Shown piece after piece: positions 1-10,939 of a stretch of 64,000 bases of DNA. Under the pieces are notes generated by a model. The model was not told the origin of the DNA. It did not search any database and saw only the letters and a program-made list of their open reading frames with translations. The DNA comes from Saccoglossus kowalevskii (lineage: Eukaryota; Hemichordata; Enteropneusta; Harrimaniidae). The translations under genes and the position numbers were made by a program. Location of the stretch: assembly GCF_000003605.2 (NCBI RefSeq), contig NW_003144295.1:17685-81684 (forward strand), given 5' to 3'. How positions within the stretch are numbered: the stretch's first letter is position 1; each line of letters opens with the position of its first letter.

Positions 1-1044
1 TCTGTTGGCTCCGTGTTCGTATTTTATCATCGCCGCCAGGGACGTCTTTTTGTTACTGTTGCCATTTTGGTATTTGAACCATCACACCTGTACTATACCA
101 ATTACGGTAATATTACGTTGCGTGTGACAGTCAGGATTGATCGGTAAGAAATAGTTCCTTTTGCACCTAACCCCATCCCTAACATTAACCCTACCATTCC
201 AGCGCCCCCAATTTAATTAAATTTGCCTCTCCTAAGGAAACCTATAGATATCTATGAATTGGGGGATTTGGGTGGGGGTTAGAATAAAGATTAGGTGTGC
301 AGTGCAAAGAAACTCTTTCTTCGGTGTAAAACACCGTCCCACAAGGATTCGTTTACTGGGTCATTTCCTTTTGTTTGGCAAAACACCCAATGCGAATTGG
401 CCCTTGCAGTCATGTAGGCCTCTACGGGTTGAATCCACGCGGAGGTTTAATCGAACTAAATAACGAAGAGTGCGACTTGCGCCCACTTGTCGCATATGCA
501 GACGATTCTACGAACACAAATGGAGGTTTTACAATTACGAGAATATATTTCAGCCATCGGTGCGGTCTTTTAAATTAATAGTTGTAGATCCGAAGCTGAG
601 ACAATGACGGCAGCCATGGGTGCGACGCTTTTACTAAAAACACTATATCTACTCTGATTACATGATGTCCACAGTTGATAACCAACTTTACTCAACAAAA
701 ATAGCCTCATATTCATAGTGATTACACTTTATTCAAAAGGCAAAACATCGTGCTGCGCCCGCAACATACATCTTGAAGTCACAGTAAGTTATACAGTCAC
801 AGTATCGCGGTATCGAGTGAATAATTTGAGAACTAATAATATCTCATAAGCTTCTTCAACTAAAATATTCTTGTTATCTTTAGACACGTTTAGTAGAACA
901 TTTTCTAGTCCGCTAAGTTGACAACTATGTTTGTTTGTCTTAGAAATATCGTGAAGTAAGTTTTGTAACCGGTAACACAAAAATGAACACAACCGATGAA
1001 TCTAACTCGCCCGATAAGGTGAAGTGACTCAGAGAAAAACTTAC
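1..1044. other. Left flank with no recognised exon
   Basis: This stretch lies downstream of the last exon I can place for the MSP130-like gene. I searched the minus strand for the missing C-terminal exon(s) and found no open segment with family motifs. A GC-richer part near 150-560 carries a foldback repeat and looks like interspersed repeat rather than coding sequence. The rest is AT-rich and featureless to my eye. Confidence 0.5.
157..304. repeat. Imperfect foldback repeat, about 150 bp
   Basis: A left arm beginning TTGCACCTAACCCCAT and ending in CCCCCAATT is mirrored by a right arm beginning AATTGGGGGATTTGGG and ending in GGTGTGCA. Together they form an imperfect inverted repeat around an AT-rich centre. 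No target-site duplication is clear. It is probably a fragment of a non-autonomous palindromic transposon, but I cannot name the family. Confidence 0.35.
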
Positions 1045-3873
1045 CCAATAAAGAGTCGTCACTTAGAGCAAGCCACATCTCATCTGACACCTTTGTAGAT
1101 ACCTTGTCCTCTGTGAATCGAAGGTGAAAATGATAACAATGTAACGGGTAACAAATTAACATTGAGTGATGGTCATTTCATAAAACTGCATTATAGCAAA
1201 TACCTATCACGAAGTCTTCACCACGGATTACTTCAGAAAACGCATAATCGTCTGTAACGTAAAACTCTTTATTAGCGCCCTCATTGGCCGTTGCAATATA
1301 TCCTTCCCCGTCTATTGCAAAATATTGGATGATATCAGGCTGATATATTCCATAAATTGGCCAGTAGTGCAGGTTAATGCCTGCAAATGAGGGAATAAAT
1401 TAGTAGTAACCATGAAATAGTATTCCCCCATATGCGTTGGTCTTATTTATTTTTTCTCTACTACGTTTGATCGTACATCAAAAATCAACTCATCTGTTTT
1501 GCAATATTATACGTTTTATAATAGACGAATAACTTCATTTTTTAAAGTAAACAAAGTGTATCGTGTCAGTTGTGGCCGTGGTATATGATGAGAAATAATG
1601 TTATTATATATATTTGACACTGAACGACCTGCGCTTATCACATGTAAAGCGCTCACATGTACTTTGCTTATTGTCACCTTCTGTATGCGTCACACGTTAA
1701 TATGATAAGCAGGGCAAAGTGAAGTTCATTCTATCACCCTGTGAGAATTCTATTTCAAAAACACGCGCACGCGGCGTGTGCCACATGACCCAACCAGGCT
1801 TGCGTGTGTAGTGTTATCCAAATAAAATAAGTAGGTTATATATATAGCTTTGAAATCGTGCGTCATCGGCGATGCTGATAATTAAATTATGACTATAAAC
1901 AAAACATAGCATCCATCTTACCTCCATCTTCATCGCTGGCATCCATTACAGATGTATTCCAATTATTTATACCCCAGAGCAAAAAGTTCTTTGAATTTAC
2001 CATGTTTAATATCTAGAACAGCAACTGCGTTGTTCTCCTGCAATTATATTATTTTTGTTTTTGTTTCAAGTGTGTAGGCATCTACATACAGTAGGTAGCT
2101 GTAATAATACACGATCTGAGTTACCTGTAGTACGACGTAGGCCGTCTTTTCGTCTTCAGATATAGTCAATGATTCCGGTTCCAGGTCCTGGGAGAATGTG
2201 GTCATCTGTCCACTTCCCTCGCCATGATATATCCATCGCACACCATTGGCAACATACTCGTCAGCCCTATAAACACAATTCAAATTGTTACATCTGTTGG
2301 TTTGTTGGACCCGAATTTGGAAACACAGTTGCGTCTAATTTAATTGTTTTGTTTGCAATTTATGCAAAACACCAAAATATTCACTGTTTTGATTAGATTT
2401 GTTGATGACAATGTAGTAGAAAATAGGACAAAAGTGGCCAGGTTCATTTACTTTAGCCGAAAACAAGTCCATTTTATAAAATAACCACAACAAAGAACGC
2501 ATTTTTGATAAACTGTTATGTCTTGTATGTTATTTCCATAGCCATTAACTAATCAATAAGGCAATTAATGAATAATGTCAAGCTTATGTTAGCCTGGAAT
2601 CCAGTCATTCGGAATCCCCTTTCAAGTGCACTCAAGAATTCCCTAGTGAATCGCTACGTAACGCACAGATATATGTGTCATCATTGATTGGATGTTTCCT
2701 AACTTCAGCACATTGCCATGGAAACTTACACCCTCAGACTGACCCGTACGCAAGACCCGCCCATAGCCTTCTAACCAATTCACTAGTCTATTATTCGTGA
2801 AATTTTCAAAATTATCGTAAAACCACATCCGCGAAACCCGTCCAAATATTGAGCCAGGAATAACTTACTTGTCATTAAATACATTAAGCCAAGCTGTATC
2901 CTGGTTGATAATTAACGGATCTACACTTAAGTCACCACTGCTTAATTTTATGATGGAAACACTGCCCTCAGGGTCATGAAAATTGCCATATTCGTCGATT
3001 CCGGCTTCTCCCTCGTTCGCCACTAAAATTGTTTTACCGTCAGCGGTACATTGAAGATTGTCCGGATTAGGACCAACTTAAACGGAAATAAAACAGTATT
3101 TACAACACCAATACATTAGAAGATTTGATATTATTATGTTATTTTTCTAATATGTTATATAAATTTGGTTTTAAAATATGTAGCAGTTTTCATCTGACAC
3201 TCAAGAAATGTGTGTATGTATCGCATCAGCATTTCTTAATGCATATTCGCATGAATTATGATCCAATATAATATATCCATTGTATATCAGTGTAGGTTTA
3301 TACTCACCCGGTAGCATATACATCAATTTCATATTCCCTCTGAGCGGATTATACAAACTATAGAGGAGCAATTTACCGTTACCCGGTACAAAGTCGTCCG
3401 GCATTGTTATGGCAACGTAACTACCACATACTTCTACATCCGTCATCACGTTAGTTTGTATGGTAGTGTGAACTAATTTCAGGTTCATCGGGTCGCTGGC
3501 GTCGACGACGTGAATCAAGCCAGTTTCCCCTAAATTACAAACAAAATAGTATTGTTCAAAACAACATTTAATGATGTGTGTCACTTATTGTACTTTCCAT
3601 ACGTGTAACAGTTAGAACAGATTGAACTATGATGAATACAATGAATTTGTTAGTACTGAATTATGACCCACCTATGACGTATATAATGTTGTAAAGATCA
3701 TCGAAGGCGCTTTGTTCAGCTGCTCCCCTGCCCATCTCAAACATCGGTTCACCGTTATCGTCGAATCCATATGGGAGATAAATTGTTCCCAGTGACGAAA
3801 GCCTGATTATACATTCGGCTAGGGGTTTGGGTTGCAGCAGCACGACTGTAGCAAGAACCAACAGTATTCTCAT
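1045..3873 (-). CDS. MSP130-like (choice-of-anchor I) secreted or cell-surface protein; seven 5' exons, C-terminus outside window
   Basis: Exons (minus): 3672-3873, 3308-3529, 2869-3076, 2125-2266, 1922-2037, 1204-1380, 1045-1110, all with GT/AG borders. Exon 1 starts with MRILLVLATVVLLQPKP, a signal peptide; an in-frame ATG five codons upstream (3888) is the alternative start. Family motifs follow in order: GPNPDNLQCTADGKTILVA, NEG, DPEGSVSI, TFSQDLEPE, TAYVVLQENNAVAV, MDASDEDGGIN and YIATANEGANKEFY. This order matches MSP130 proteins, mesenchyme-specific surface glycoproteins of sea-urchin skeleton-forming cells, and their bacterial beta-propeller relatives. Phases agree at every junction except exon 5, which is one base too long: the frame shifts between Gly-Tyr-Lys and Asn-Trp near 1961-1970. 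Assembly error or an inactive allele are both possible. About 377 codons are present; relatives are longer, so the 3' end lies left of the window. Family assignment is strong; functional state is uncertain. Confidence 0.85.
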
Positions 3874-5134
3874 CTTGGAATCCAGCAAAAAAAATCAATA
3901 AAAAGTGTGACTTCAAGTATTTCTTGTATTGCATCGGAAACATGAAATCATATATCTTACCCACAGCGTTCTGTATTGATTTAATATATGTTCTTACCAA
4001 GAGACTGATAAACTGAAATTTTATTTAATTAAATGTTAAATAAGTGGGACATTTTACAAACAATTCGATAAACGTAAAGTTTAATTAATTGAACGTGATG
4101 ATAATTTTGATGGTCATATACAATATGTGTTAAACGTGAATTGCTTTGCAGTATTTAGCATATGCGCTGTCATCAAATTGTATTTAAACGTAGTTAGAGT
4201 TAGTTCAGTACTGAGAAATGCCTTTCCATGCGTATAGTTAATTACAGTTGGTATCTCAATACCAAGCCCATATAGTGGGGGGGGGTGGTGTTCGAAAACC
4301 GTCACTTAAGTACAGGCACAACCAGTTAAGTAAAAAGTGCAACGGCGTTTATTACGTGCATAAGACAAAATAATGAAAATCATTATTAATATGGAGGAAA
4401 TGGCCTACAGATAATGGCAAGAAAACTCAAACCTAATTACGATTGGATAGTTAAAGTCATTGTTGATTGGTGTATTCGACGACCTACCGAATAGAAAAAT
4501 TCATAAGACGCAGTTTTAGTTTCTAATAGTTCATAGATTATTTAGAATGGCAATCCCAAAGATGTCGGCATATGTTATCAAAAATGTCAATGTTCGAATA
4601 TGATGAGTCATTGCAACGTGATTGGCTAGCGCAACTTTAATTTAGAGGGCGGTGTTTATAGCTGAATCTTCTAAAATGTGTAAAGATATATAGTTTTGCT
4701 GAATAAATATTACGGTATCCGTCAGCCACCACCCTGCTCGCAGACGACATTACACTGAAACTATCGTGTAATATATAGTTATTGAAATGAACGAGTTATA
4801 TCGAAGAGAAATAATCCCAGAAATAGGGTCATGAAAATCAGATCTCGAGTGTCGTAGATGACAAAAGAAATGACATTTCACCATCATATCTGTGTCAAGT
4901 AGGTGGAAGTATTTCACCAACGATATGTCACCAAATTCTCTTCAACATAAGTTTGTCACAATTGTCGTGGTTGTATACACCTTCATTGCAGTATAATGTT
5001 TACCAAAGGGATAGTGACATAATATATTGTAATGTATTGCTTGAGGTTACTATGGCATCTGTGTGAATTTGAAGTATGACCATCCGATTATTAGAAAAAA
5101 ACGACACTTGTGTCAGTACGATGGTATTGAGAAT

Positions 5135-5400
5135 TTAGTAGTATCAATTAGTGTTTTAACTTTGAATGGAAGATTCGAACTGACACTCACACACTTGATT
5201 ATCGTTGATATTTGCGACAGCCATGGCGTCAAGTTGGGAAAAGTCGTGTTAATATCATTTTTAGTTAGACACGCGAAGAATCACCAACAACTAATACTGT
5301 AATTATTACAGTAATAAATGCCATTTTATTAGTTGTTTATATTTAGAGGCGTAATCAATAAATAGAATGCTTAGCGTGTATAACTGTAGACTGGCAAAGT
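5135..5400 (+). repeat. Decayed direct duplication, copy 1
   Basis: This stretch resembles 6450-6735 in the same orientation, about 1.3 kb away. Shared islands include TATTTAGAGGCGTAATCA followed by TAGAAT and GTGTATAA, and GTCAAGTTG followed by GTGTT. Islands are separated by small indels, so the duplication is old. No coding potential is shared. Confidence 0.5.
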
Positions 5401-6449
5401 CGGAACTTATAATTAATTGTCAATTTAGTCTTTTTAACATGATCGCGAAAACTATCTTGACTGCGAAAGAAATCCCGACTGGACGCATCTGCAGACGAAC
5501 CCCTGCGTTGGAGTGAAAACCGGAGCGGAATCACTCCGGTGGTTATGCTAGTTCAAAGTTGTTGGCTAGCATTGACAACGAATCAGAATGTAGCTGTGTA
5601 CGTCATATCTTATCTATGTTAATGGTTAATGTACGTGACCTTTCACATCTGAAGTCCCGGCGATTCTGAAAGACTACTTATATACATTGGATATTTAAAT
5701 CGAGTTGTTTTCAGAAAATATGGATGAAAGTATGGCCTTGCACACTTAGAAAGTTGAAGTATCCATCTCTGCGATGGAATCGAATCAACCTTTAAAAGGT
5801 CATGTTTACTTTCACACACCAACTCATGAATAATCATTGCACCCTGAATAATTAATAGCGTGAGGCGACTGTACCTGACAATATAAGGTATAACTGAATT
5901 TATGTGGTGCGTGAATTTATTGTGCAAAAAACGAACGACTCGATTCCACCATGCTCTAATAATCTTAATAACATTTAGATGGGGAAGAAATTGACAATGA
6001 TCAGTAAATAAAAGATTTACGACAAGACAGACGAGGATGGGACTAATTATCCAGCAATTCTTAATACTGACGAATTCCGCTGAATTTATTTGCGAAGTAA
6101 ACGCGTGATCAACAGTAGAACGACAATATATATAACAACACCAAGTCACGCAATCGAAGGCAAAAAAATTTCTTCTACAAAAGAAAACGTTACGCAGAGA
6201 GGGCCAGCCAAATATTCAGCACTACCGAAAACAATGAGATGTGGGCATTTATTCCATCACATAAAAAGAATAAATAACGAACAAAAAACTTTCGAATACT
6301 CACGAAAATATGTGACACCGGAAAGTATGACATTGAAAGCTAAGGCAAAATGCAGAAAACCCAAACTTTTAGTTGCGACAATTTTCTCATGAAATTCATC
6401 AACAACGTCAAATTTAAGATATAGGAAGGGAATGTAAACACATATATAA

Positions 6450-6735
6450 TTGATTTGGATTTGAACAAGAGTTTAGAACTGATACGCGAGTAAACAATCG
6501 CAAACATGTCAAGTTGACGAAAGCTGTGTTGATACATTTTACGACTAGGTACGCGAAAACTCACAAGTGCAATAATTGACTTTGATAAACATAAGTTTAT
6601 AAGAGTTGTAATTGATGTGGAGTTTAGAGAAGCTAAGATAATGACTACCTCATCGCTGGGTTCATATTTAGAGGCGTAATCACTACGTAGAATCCCTATC
6701 GTGTATAAATGCAACTTGTATCGTTGTCTAACTGG
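6450..6735 (+). repeat. Decayed direct duplication, copy 2
   Basis: This is the partner of 5135-5400. It carries the same island order (AACTGA, GTCAAGTTG, TATTTAGAGGCGTAATCA, TAGAATCCC, GTGTATAA) with insertions of tens of bases. It may be a local segmental duplication or two copies of one unknown interspersed repeat. Confidence 0.5.
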
Positions 6736-7486
6736 AATAGAGGGAGAGTCGTAGAGTTGCACGATTCTAATTTCTCTATAAAATAATAATTATAATAATG
6801 ACGCATAGATGGAGAACAGAGCGACTGTTTGTCACCTACAATGTAACAAACCGAAATTACGCATTTGAAATATATATCAACTATAACCATCTAGTCGTCT
6901 GTCAGCAATTACTTACAATCTTATATATAACGACAAGATATAGAATATATGTATATACTAGTATAGTGGTTTGGACATTTATTGGCAAAACTTACCTCGC
7001 TGTAGTCGTTCTTCGTTTTCAAGATAGCAATATTGCCTTAGCAGAATTTACATCTATTTATACTATACGGTGTGAATGATATAGTTTACACCATCTGTTC
7101 TAGACTAACGTCACATTCAGTCGTTATTTGATGTTTGTTCATCGATGCAAATAGATAAACTTCTAGATAAACCAAATTCAAATCTACCTACTGAATTGAA
7201 TATTTGGTCCACCAGACAGTGTCGAATAGCAAATCATAATATATGTGCTAGAACATTGTATTTCATATAATGAAGTTAATTGTTATTGTTTCTGAAGCAA
7301 AAATTGTGTGTTATTTTCACGTTCGCACCGTACATTGATCGCTATAGGATAACGCATTGATCGCATCTGGGTCGCACATTTATCTTCATCGTATCGCCTA
7401 TTGATCTTTCTGGTTGCGCATTTTTTTGCCTTTCCATCATGGTTGAATCGCATATTTGCATCACAAAATGTAGCAAACATAGTATG

Positions 7487-7630
7487 AGGTTATTACGAGG
7501 ATACCTCAAAATATGTACGATGACAGTACAGCGGCAGCATCGACCGACGCGCAGCGACGGTGCATACTTATGTATGTCATACTTCTGTGTATGTCTGAGT
7601 GAATACTTTGATGTATCCTCGTAATAACCT
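7487..7630. mobile_element. 144-bp palindromic element with 23-bp terminal inverted repeats
   Basis: The left end reads AGGTTATTACGAGGATACC and the right end is its reverse complement with one mismatch (GGTATCC versus TGTATCC). The interior is short and GC-richer, with no open frame. The size and structure fit a miniature inverted-repeat transposable element. The superfamily cannot be told because no target-site duplication is obvious. Confidence 0.5.
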
Positions 7631-7775
7631 TATTATTATACATCTTTTACTTCCAAGGATACAACATTGGAATGCCTGAATCCAAAATGTTTAGAACAGA
7701 ATCAGCGAACTTCTTTGTGTGGAGTCCAGTCAAACCCTGGTGGAAGCCATGTTTGTTTTTATTATTAGAGGACGA
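7595..7775 (+). repeat. Dispersed repeat with a conserved 33-residue open frame, copy 1
   Basis: This segment matches the reverse complement of 48425-48605 at roughly 85% by eye. The shared part begins near GTGAATACTTTGATGTAT and runs through ATTATACATCTTTTACTTCC and on to GTTTTTATTATTA. From 7661 both copies stay open in the same frame, giving a peptide with the conserved pieces GMP, SK, FRTES, NFFVWS and VKPWW. A pyrimidine-rich tract ending in AAG just before the open part could be a splice acceptor. I do not recognise the family. It overlaps the right end of the palindromic element. Confidence 0.5.
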
Positions 7776-9059
7776 TTACGCGTGTACTCATCATTCCATA
7801 TTTGGAATTCGCATTTTCTAATATGGTAAAATTAAAATACCCCGTAATATACCGCTAAATTACGGCACGCTGTAACTTAGGGCGTTACGGAGACAGATGT
7901 ATAATAATGGTATTTATGAACGGACTCGTAATGTAGCTCTTCATTCTATGGCTTTGTTTGGGAGCACCACTTTAGTTATGGGTTAATATATACATAAAAT
8001 ATTGCATTCATTTATTTTGGTCTGTGTACCGACGCTTATCCAGACACCTATCTAGTATACAATCGTTATCTTTACAAACATGCGAGAGATGAACATCTAC
8101 TGTGATGTAAATCCGTTGAAATCGCCATTTATATCGCGCGTAGACCCATTTATTTTTATACCTTTGGTATATAATATTCAATAAATGAAACAGCTACGAT
8201 AAACCTAAATAAATCCGCGTTGCAAATAATCGAACGTAGAGTCGGTTGTGACTGAGTTTCCAGCATCTTAGATTATCAAGTCGGAATTCGATGATCGACT
8301 ATGTTACACAATGATTGGCCGATGTGAAGTGCTTTCTGTTGACATTTCATTGAGTTGTACACCTAGACTATTGAGTTGTTTCTTGCATAGCCATTAAGTC
8401 CCGCCCTTTATATGACGACAATTTTACTGCAACAGAGCGGGCGCCAGTTTAATTATTAGAAAACATTTTCTGAGTGAGTGGTTATGCAAATTATCTATTA
8501 TCTACACTTATGTTTTTCAGTTTGCCAGGGAAGTTCAAATCTAAATAGCTTGTTGTTTATTTCAAGTGAAACTTTCACATTATGTTTGTCAGTTTGTTTT
8601 CATAATACAATGTAGTCCAGCAGGATGTTTGCCGTATATTCAATCGCGTCAGTATTTCACACTTTGGTTGTCATTGTCCAGACGTCCTTTTGCTCGTAAA
8701 GACGTGGTCGAAATAGTGTGAAAATTTCAAGTCAAGCTGTCGAAAAGTGTGAAAGCTAATAAGTTTCAATCTCTCTAACCAACCAGAAAATACGAACGGA
8801 GATAATGCTCATTTTATGAAAGTGACGTTTATCGTCCACAAAAATAGCTATCACATCACGACTGGATGCCAAATAATACACCGACACTTTCCAATGTTCA
8901 ATCGTCACGTAAAAAAATAAAGTGAAAAAAATAGTTACAATTCGAGGAACACTGGCGAAAAAACGTCTGCGAAGTCACAACCTTGCGTGAAAACTGTCAT
9001 GGCGTTGTGTTATCAATTCCACCGAGGGAGGACAGTGGCGGTGGGGGCATTAGGTCGCC
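7776..9059. other. Intergenic; nothing recognised
   Basis: The sequence is AT-rich, without a long open frame, tandem repeat or inverted repeat that I can support. A GC-richer part near 8400-8460 has no visible gene structure. Confidence 0.4.
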
Positions 9060-9525
9060 CCCTCGTAACATTTTTTGGGGGCGTCACGCCTCCAAAATCA
9101 ATCTCAAACCACTTGTGTCAGCAAAATTTGCCCTTCAAAATGCAGGAAATAGCGTTTCATCGGGTCTAGATTTCAACATTTTTAAAGCGCGGCAGTCGTC
9201 GTGCTGCGCATGTGCGACATTTGTGTTGATAAACATTGATTTTCCCCAAATCCAATGCGCTCTTCCAATAGAAATCACAAGTATGAGGTTTCACCAGGGC
9301 GCGACTTGCACTAATTATCCCCGGCGACTCCTTAGATACATTCCTACCACCTAAAAGTACGTTTCAGTTTGACATCGTTTATTTGCGCAACAGTCAGAGC
9401 CGACATCATTGTTTATATTGGACCCATATATCTCGTCTCGCGCCTGTGTGGCGCGACGACTACCGCCCTTTAAAGGCATGCGCACCTAGTAAGGTGGCGC
9501 CCACGGCGCGAGGTTGGTGAGCAGA
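9060..9525 (-). repeat. Interspersed repeat interrupted by a MITE
   Basis: Read on the minus strand, the two parts 9474-9525 and 9060-9181 match 45058-45245 on the plus strand. Shared blocks include GCTCACCAACCTCGCGCC, GAAACGCTATTTCCTGCA, ACAAATTTTGCTGACACA (one mismatch here) and TGATTTTGGAGG followed by GACGCCCCCAA. At 45 kb the two parts are continuous; here they are split by the 284-bp element at 9186-9469. The open frames at 8983-9354 fall within this repeat and its insert and are not genes. Confidence 0.7.
9186..9469 (-). mobile_element. TTAA-flanked MITE, copy 1 (nested)
   Basis: The element is flanked by TTAA on both sides (9182-9185 and 9470-9473). Its ends are inverted repeats: AGCGCGGCAGTCGTCGTGC on the left and, on the opposite strand, AGGGCGGTAGTCGTCGCGC. 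The interior is non-coding and aligns along its length with 19617-19903 in opposite orientation, including ATCAATGTTTATCAACACAA and GCACATGCGCAGCACGACG. A TTAA target suggests a piggyBac-type transposase mobilised it; that is inference from the target site only. Confidence 0.75.
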
Positions 9526-10409
9526 ACTCGCAGAACTGGAGGGGCACAGTGAATTACGTAAAGCCAATGAGATATTCATACATTTATATAAAGATAGCGA
9601 TCGCCATTGGTGGGTTGAGTCTATATTTACCTTTCCTCAAACCTTAAAAAAAATACTTTGTATAACGCAGTTTTTTGCGATCACCTGTGAAATGAACCGT
9701 GTGAAGTTCAACACTATTCCAGTTTCAGTTAGACCGTCATATTTTGCTACACAACGGCTTTTGACAGTTTTTGCACTCAATCGCTCAAACGCCGTTGGAA
9801 GGAAAACTATTGTAAATCGAGGTAGGTTTCATTCAACTACAGACAAGACGAGCCGATAAAAATATATGAGACGAAATCTGACCCCTGGAAATACTTCATT
9901 CACAGAGTGCCTTAGTACCAGAGGTCGCTGAGCACAGCCATACAATGTACTTTGTGACATCGCTACCGGTGCATACTAGGTGACAAGGGGACTTCCGATT
10001 TAAGTAACCACGATGGCATCACAGAGTGCTTGATATTTCCGCGGTGTTTAAAAAGAGCATCTTATTGCCGATTTTTCTGTAATTTACTTTTATTTTTAAT
10101 TAACCGAGCATTTTACGTTTGTGTATTTTGACACTGAGAAGTTTAATAGTTTTCGATGACACCAACAGCAGTGGTATTTGTCCATTGCATCGCAATGCTA
10201 TCAGCACGGTGATCGTTACAGCGAAACGAAAATTGTTTACTTCAGTGTTAAAATGCGTTTTGAGAAAAAAATGCGTGAAAACGTTTTTTAGTTTCGCCCA
10301 CAATACAAAATAGCTTGAAATATATGAACTAAGAGAACAAAAAAGCCTTCAGGTTGTGTCAATCTGCGCATGTCTGCGCGCCCTCTAACGCCAAGACTGC
10401 ATTTCCTTT

Positions 10410-10939
10410 NNNNNNNNNNNNNNNNNNNNNNNNNNNNNNNNNNNNNNNNNNNNNNNNNNNNNNNNNNNNNNNNNNNNNNNNNNNNNNNNNNNNNNNNNNN
10501 NNNNNNNNNNNNNNNNNNNNNNNNNNNNNNNNNNNNNNNNNNNNNNNNNNNNNNNNNNNNNNNNNNNNNNNNNNNNNNNNNNNNNNNNNNNNNNNNNNNN
10601 NNNNNNNNNNNNNNNNNNNNNNNNNNNNNNNNNNNNNNNNNNNNNNNNNNNNNNNNNNNNNNNNNNNNNNNNNNNNNNNNNNNNNNNNNNNNNNNNNNNN
10701 NNNNNNNNNNNNNNNNNNNNNNNNNNNNNNNNNNNNNNNNNNNNNNNNNNNNNNNNNNNNNNNNNNNNNNNNNNNNNNNNNNNNNNNNNNNNNNNNNNNN
10801 NNNNNNNNNNNNNNNNNNNNNNNNNNNNNNNNNNNNNNNNNNNNNNNNNNNNNNNNNNNNNNNNNNNNNNNNNNNNNNNNNNNNNNNNNNNNNNNNNNNN
10901 NNNNNNNNNNNNNNNNNNNNNNNNNNNNNNNNNNNNNNN
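10410..10939. other. Assembly gap, 530 N
   Basis: A run of 530 N. Open frames crossing it have no meaning. The sequence on either side shows no exon. Confidence 1.

Larger units (their letters stand above)
3874..7486. other. Intergenic; AT-rich, no gene recognised
   Basis: Several open frames occur here, the longest 168 codons on the minus strand at 5643-6149. None shows a recognisable domain, a convincing splice context or non-random composition. The one structured signal is an old direct duplication (listed separately). The promoter of the MSP130-like gene should lie just right of 3873; I see no clear TATA box there. Confidence 0.5.

Noticed and set aside
5643-6149. 168-codon minus-strand frame
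   Set aside because: Composition follows the AT-rich background (Ile, Tyr, His, Leu), with no domain, signal peptide or splice context.
8983-9354. 123-codon plus-strand frame and its overlapping neighbour
   Set aside because: It crosses an interspersed repeat and the MITE inserted in it; the border between the two lies inside the frame.
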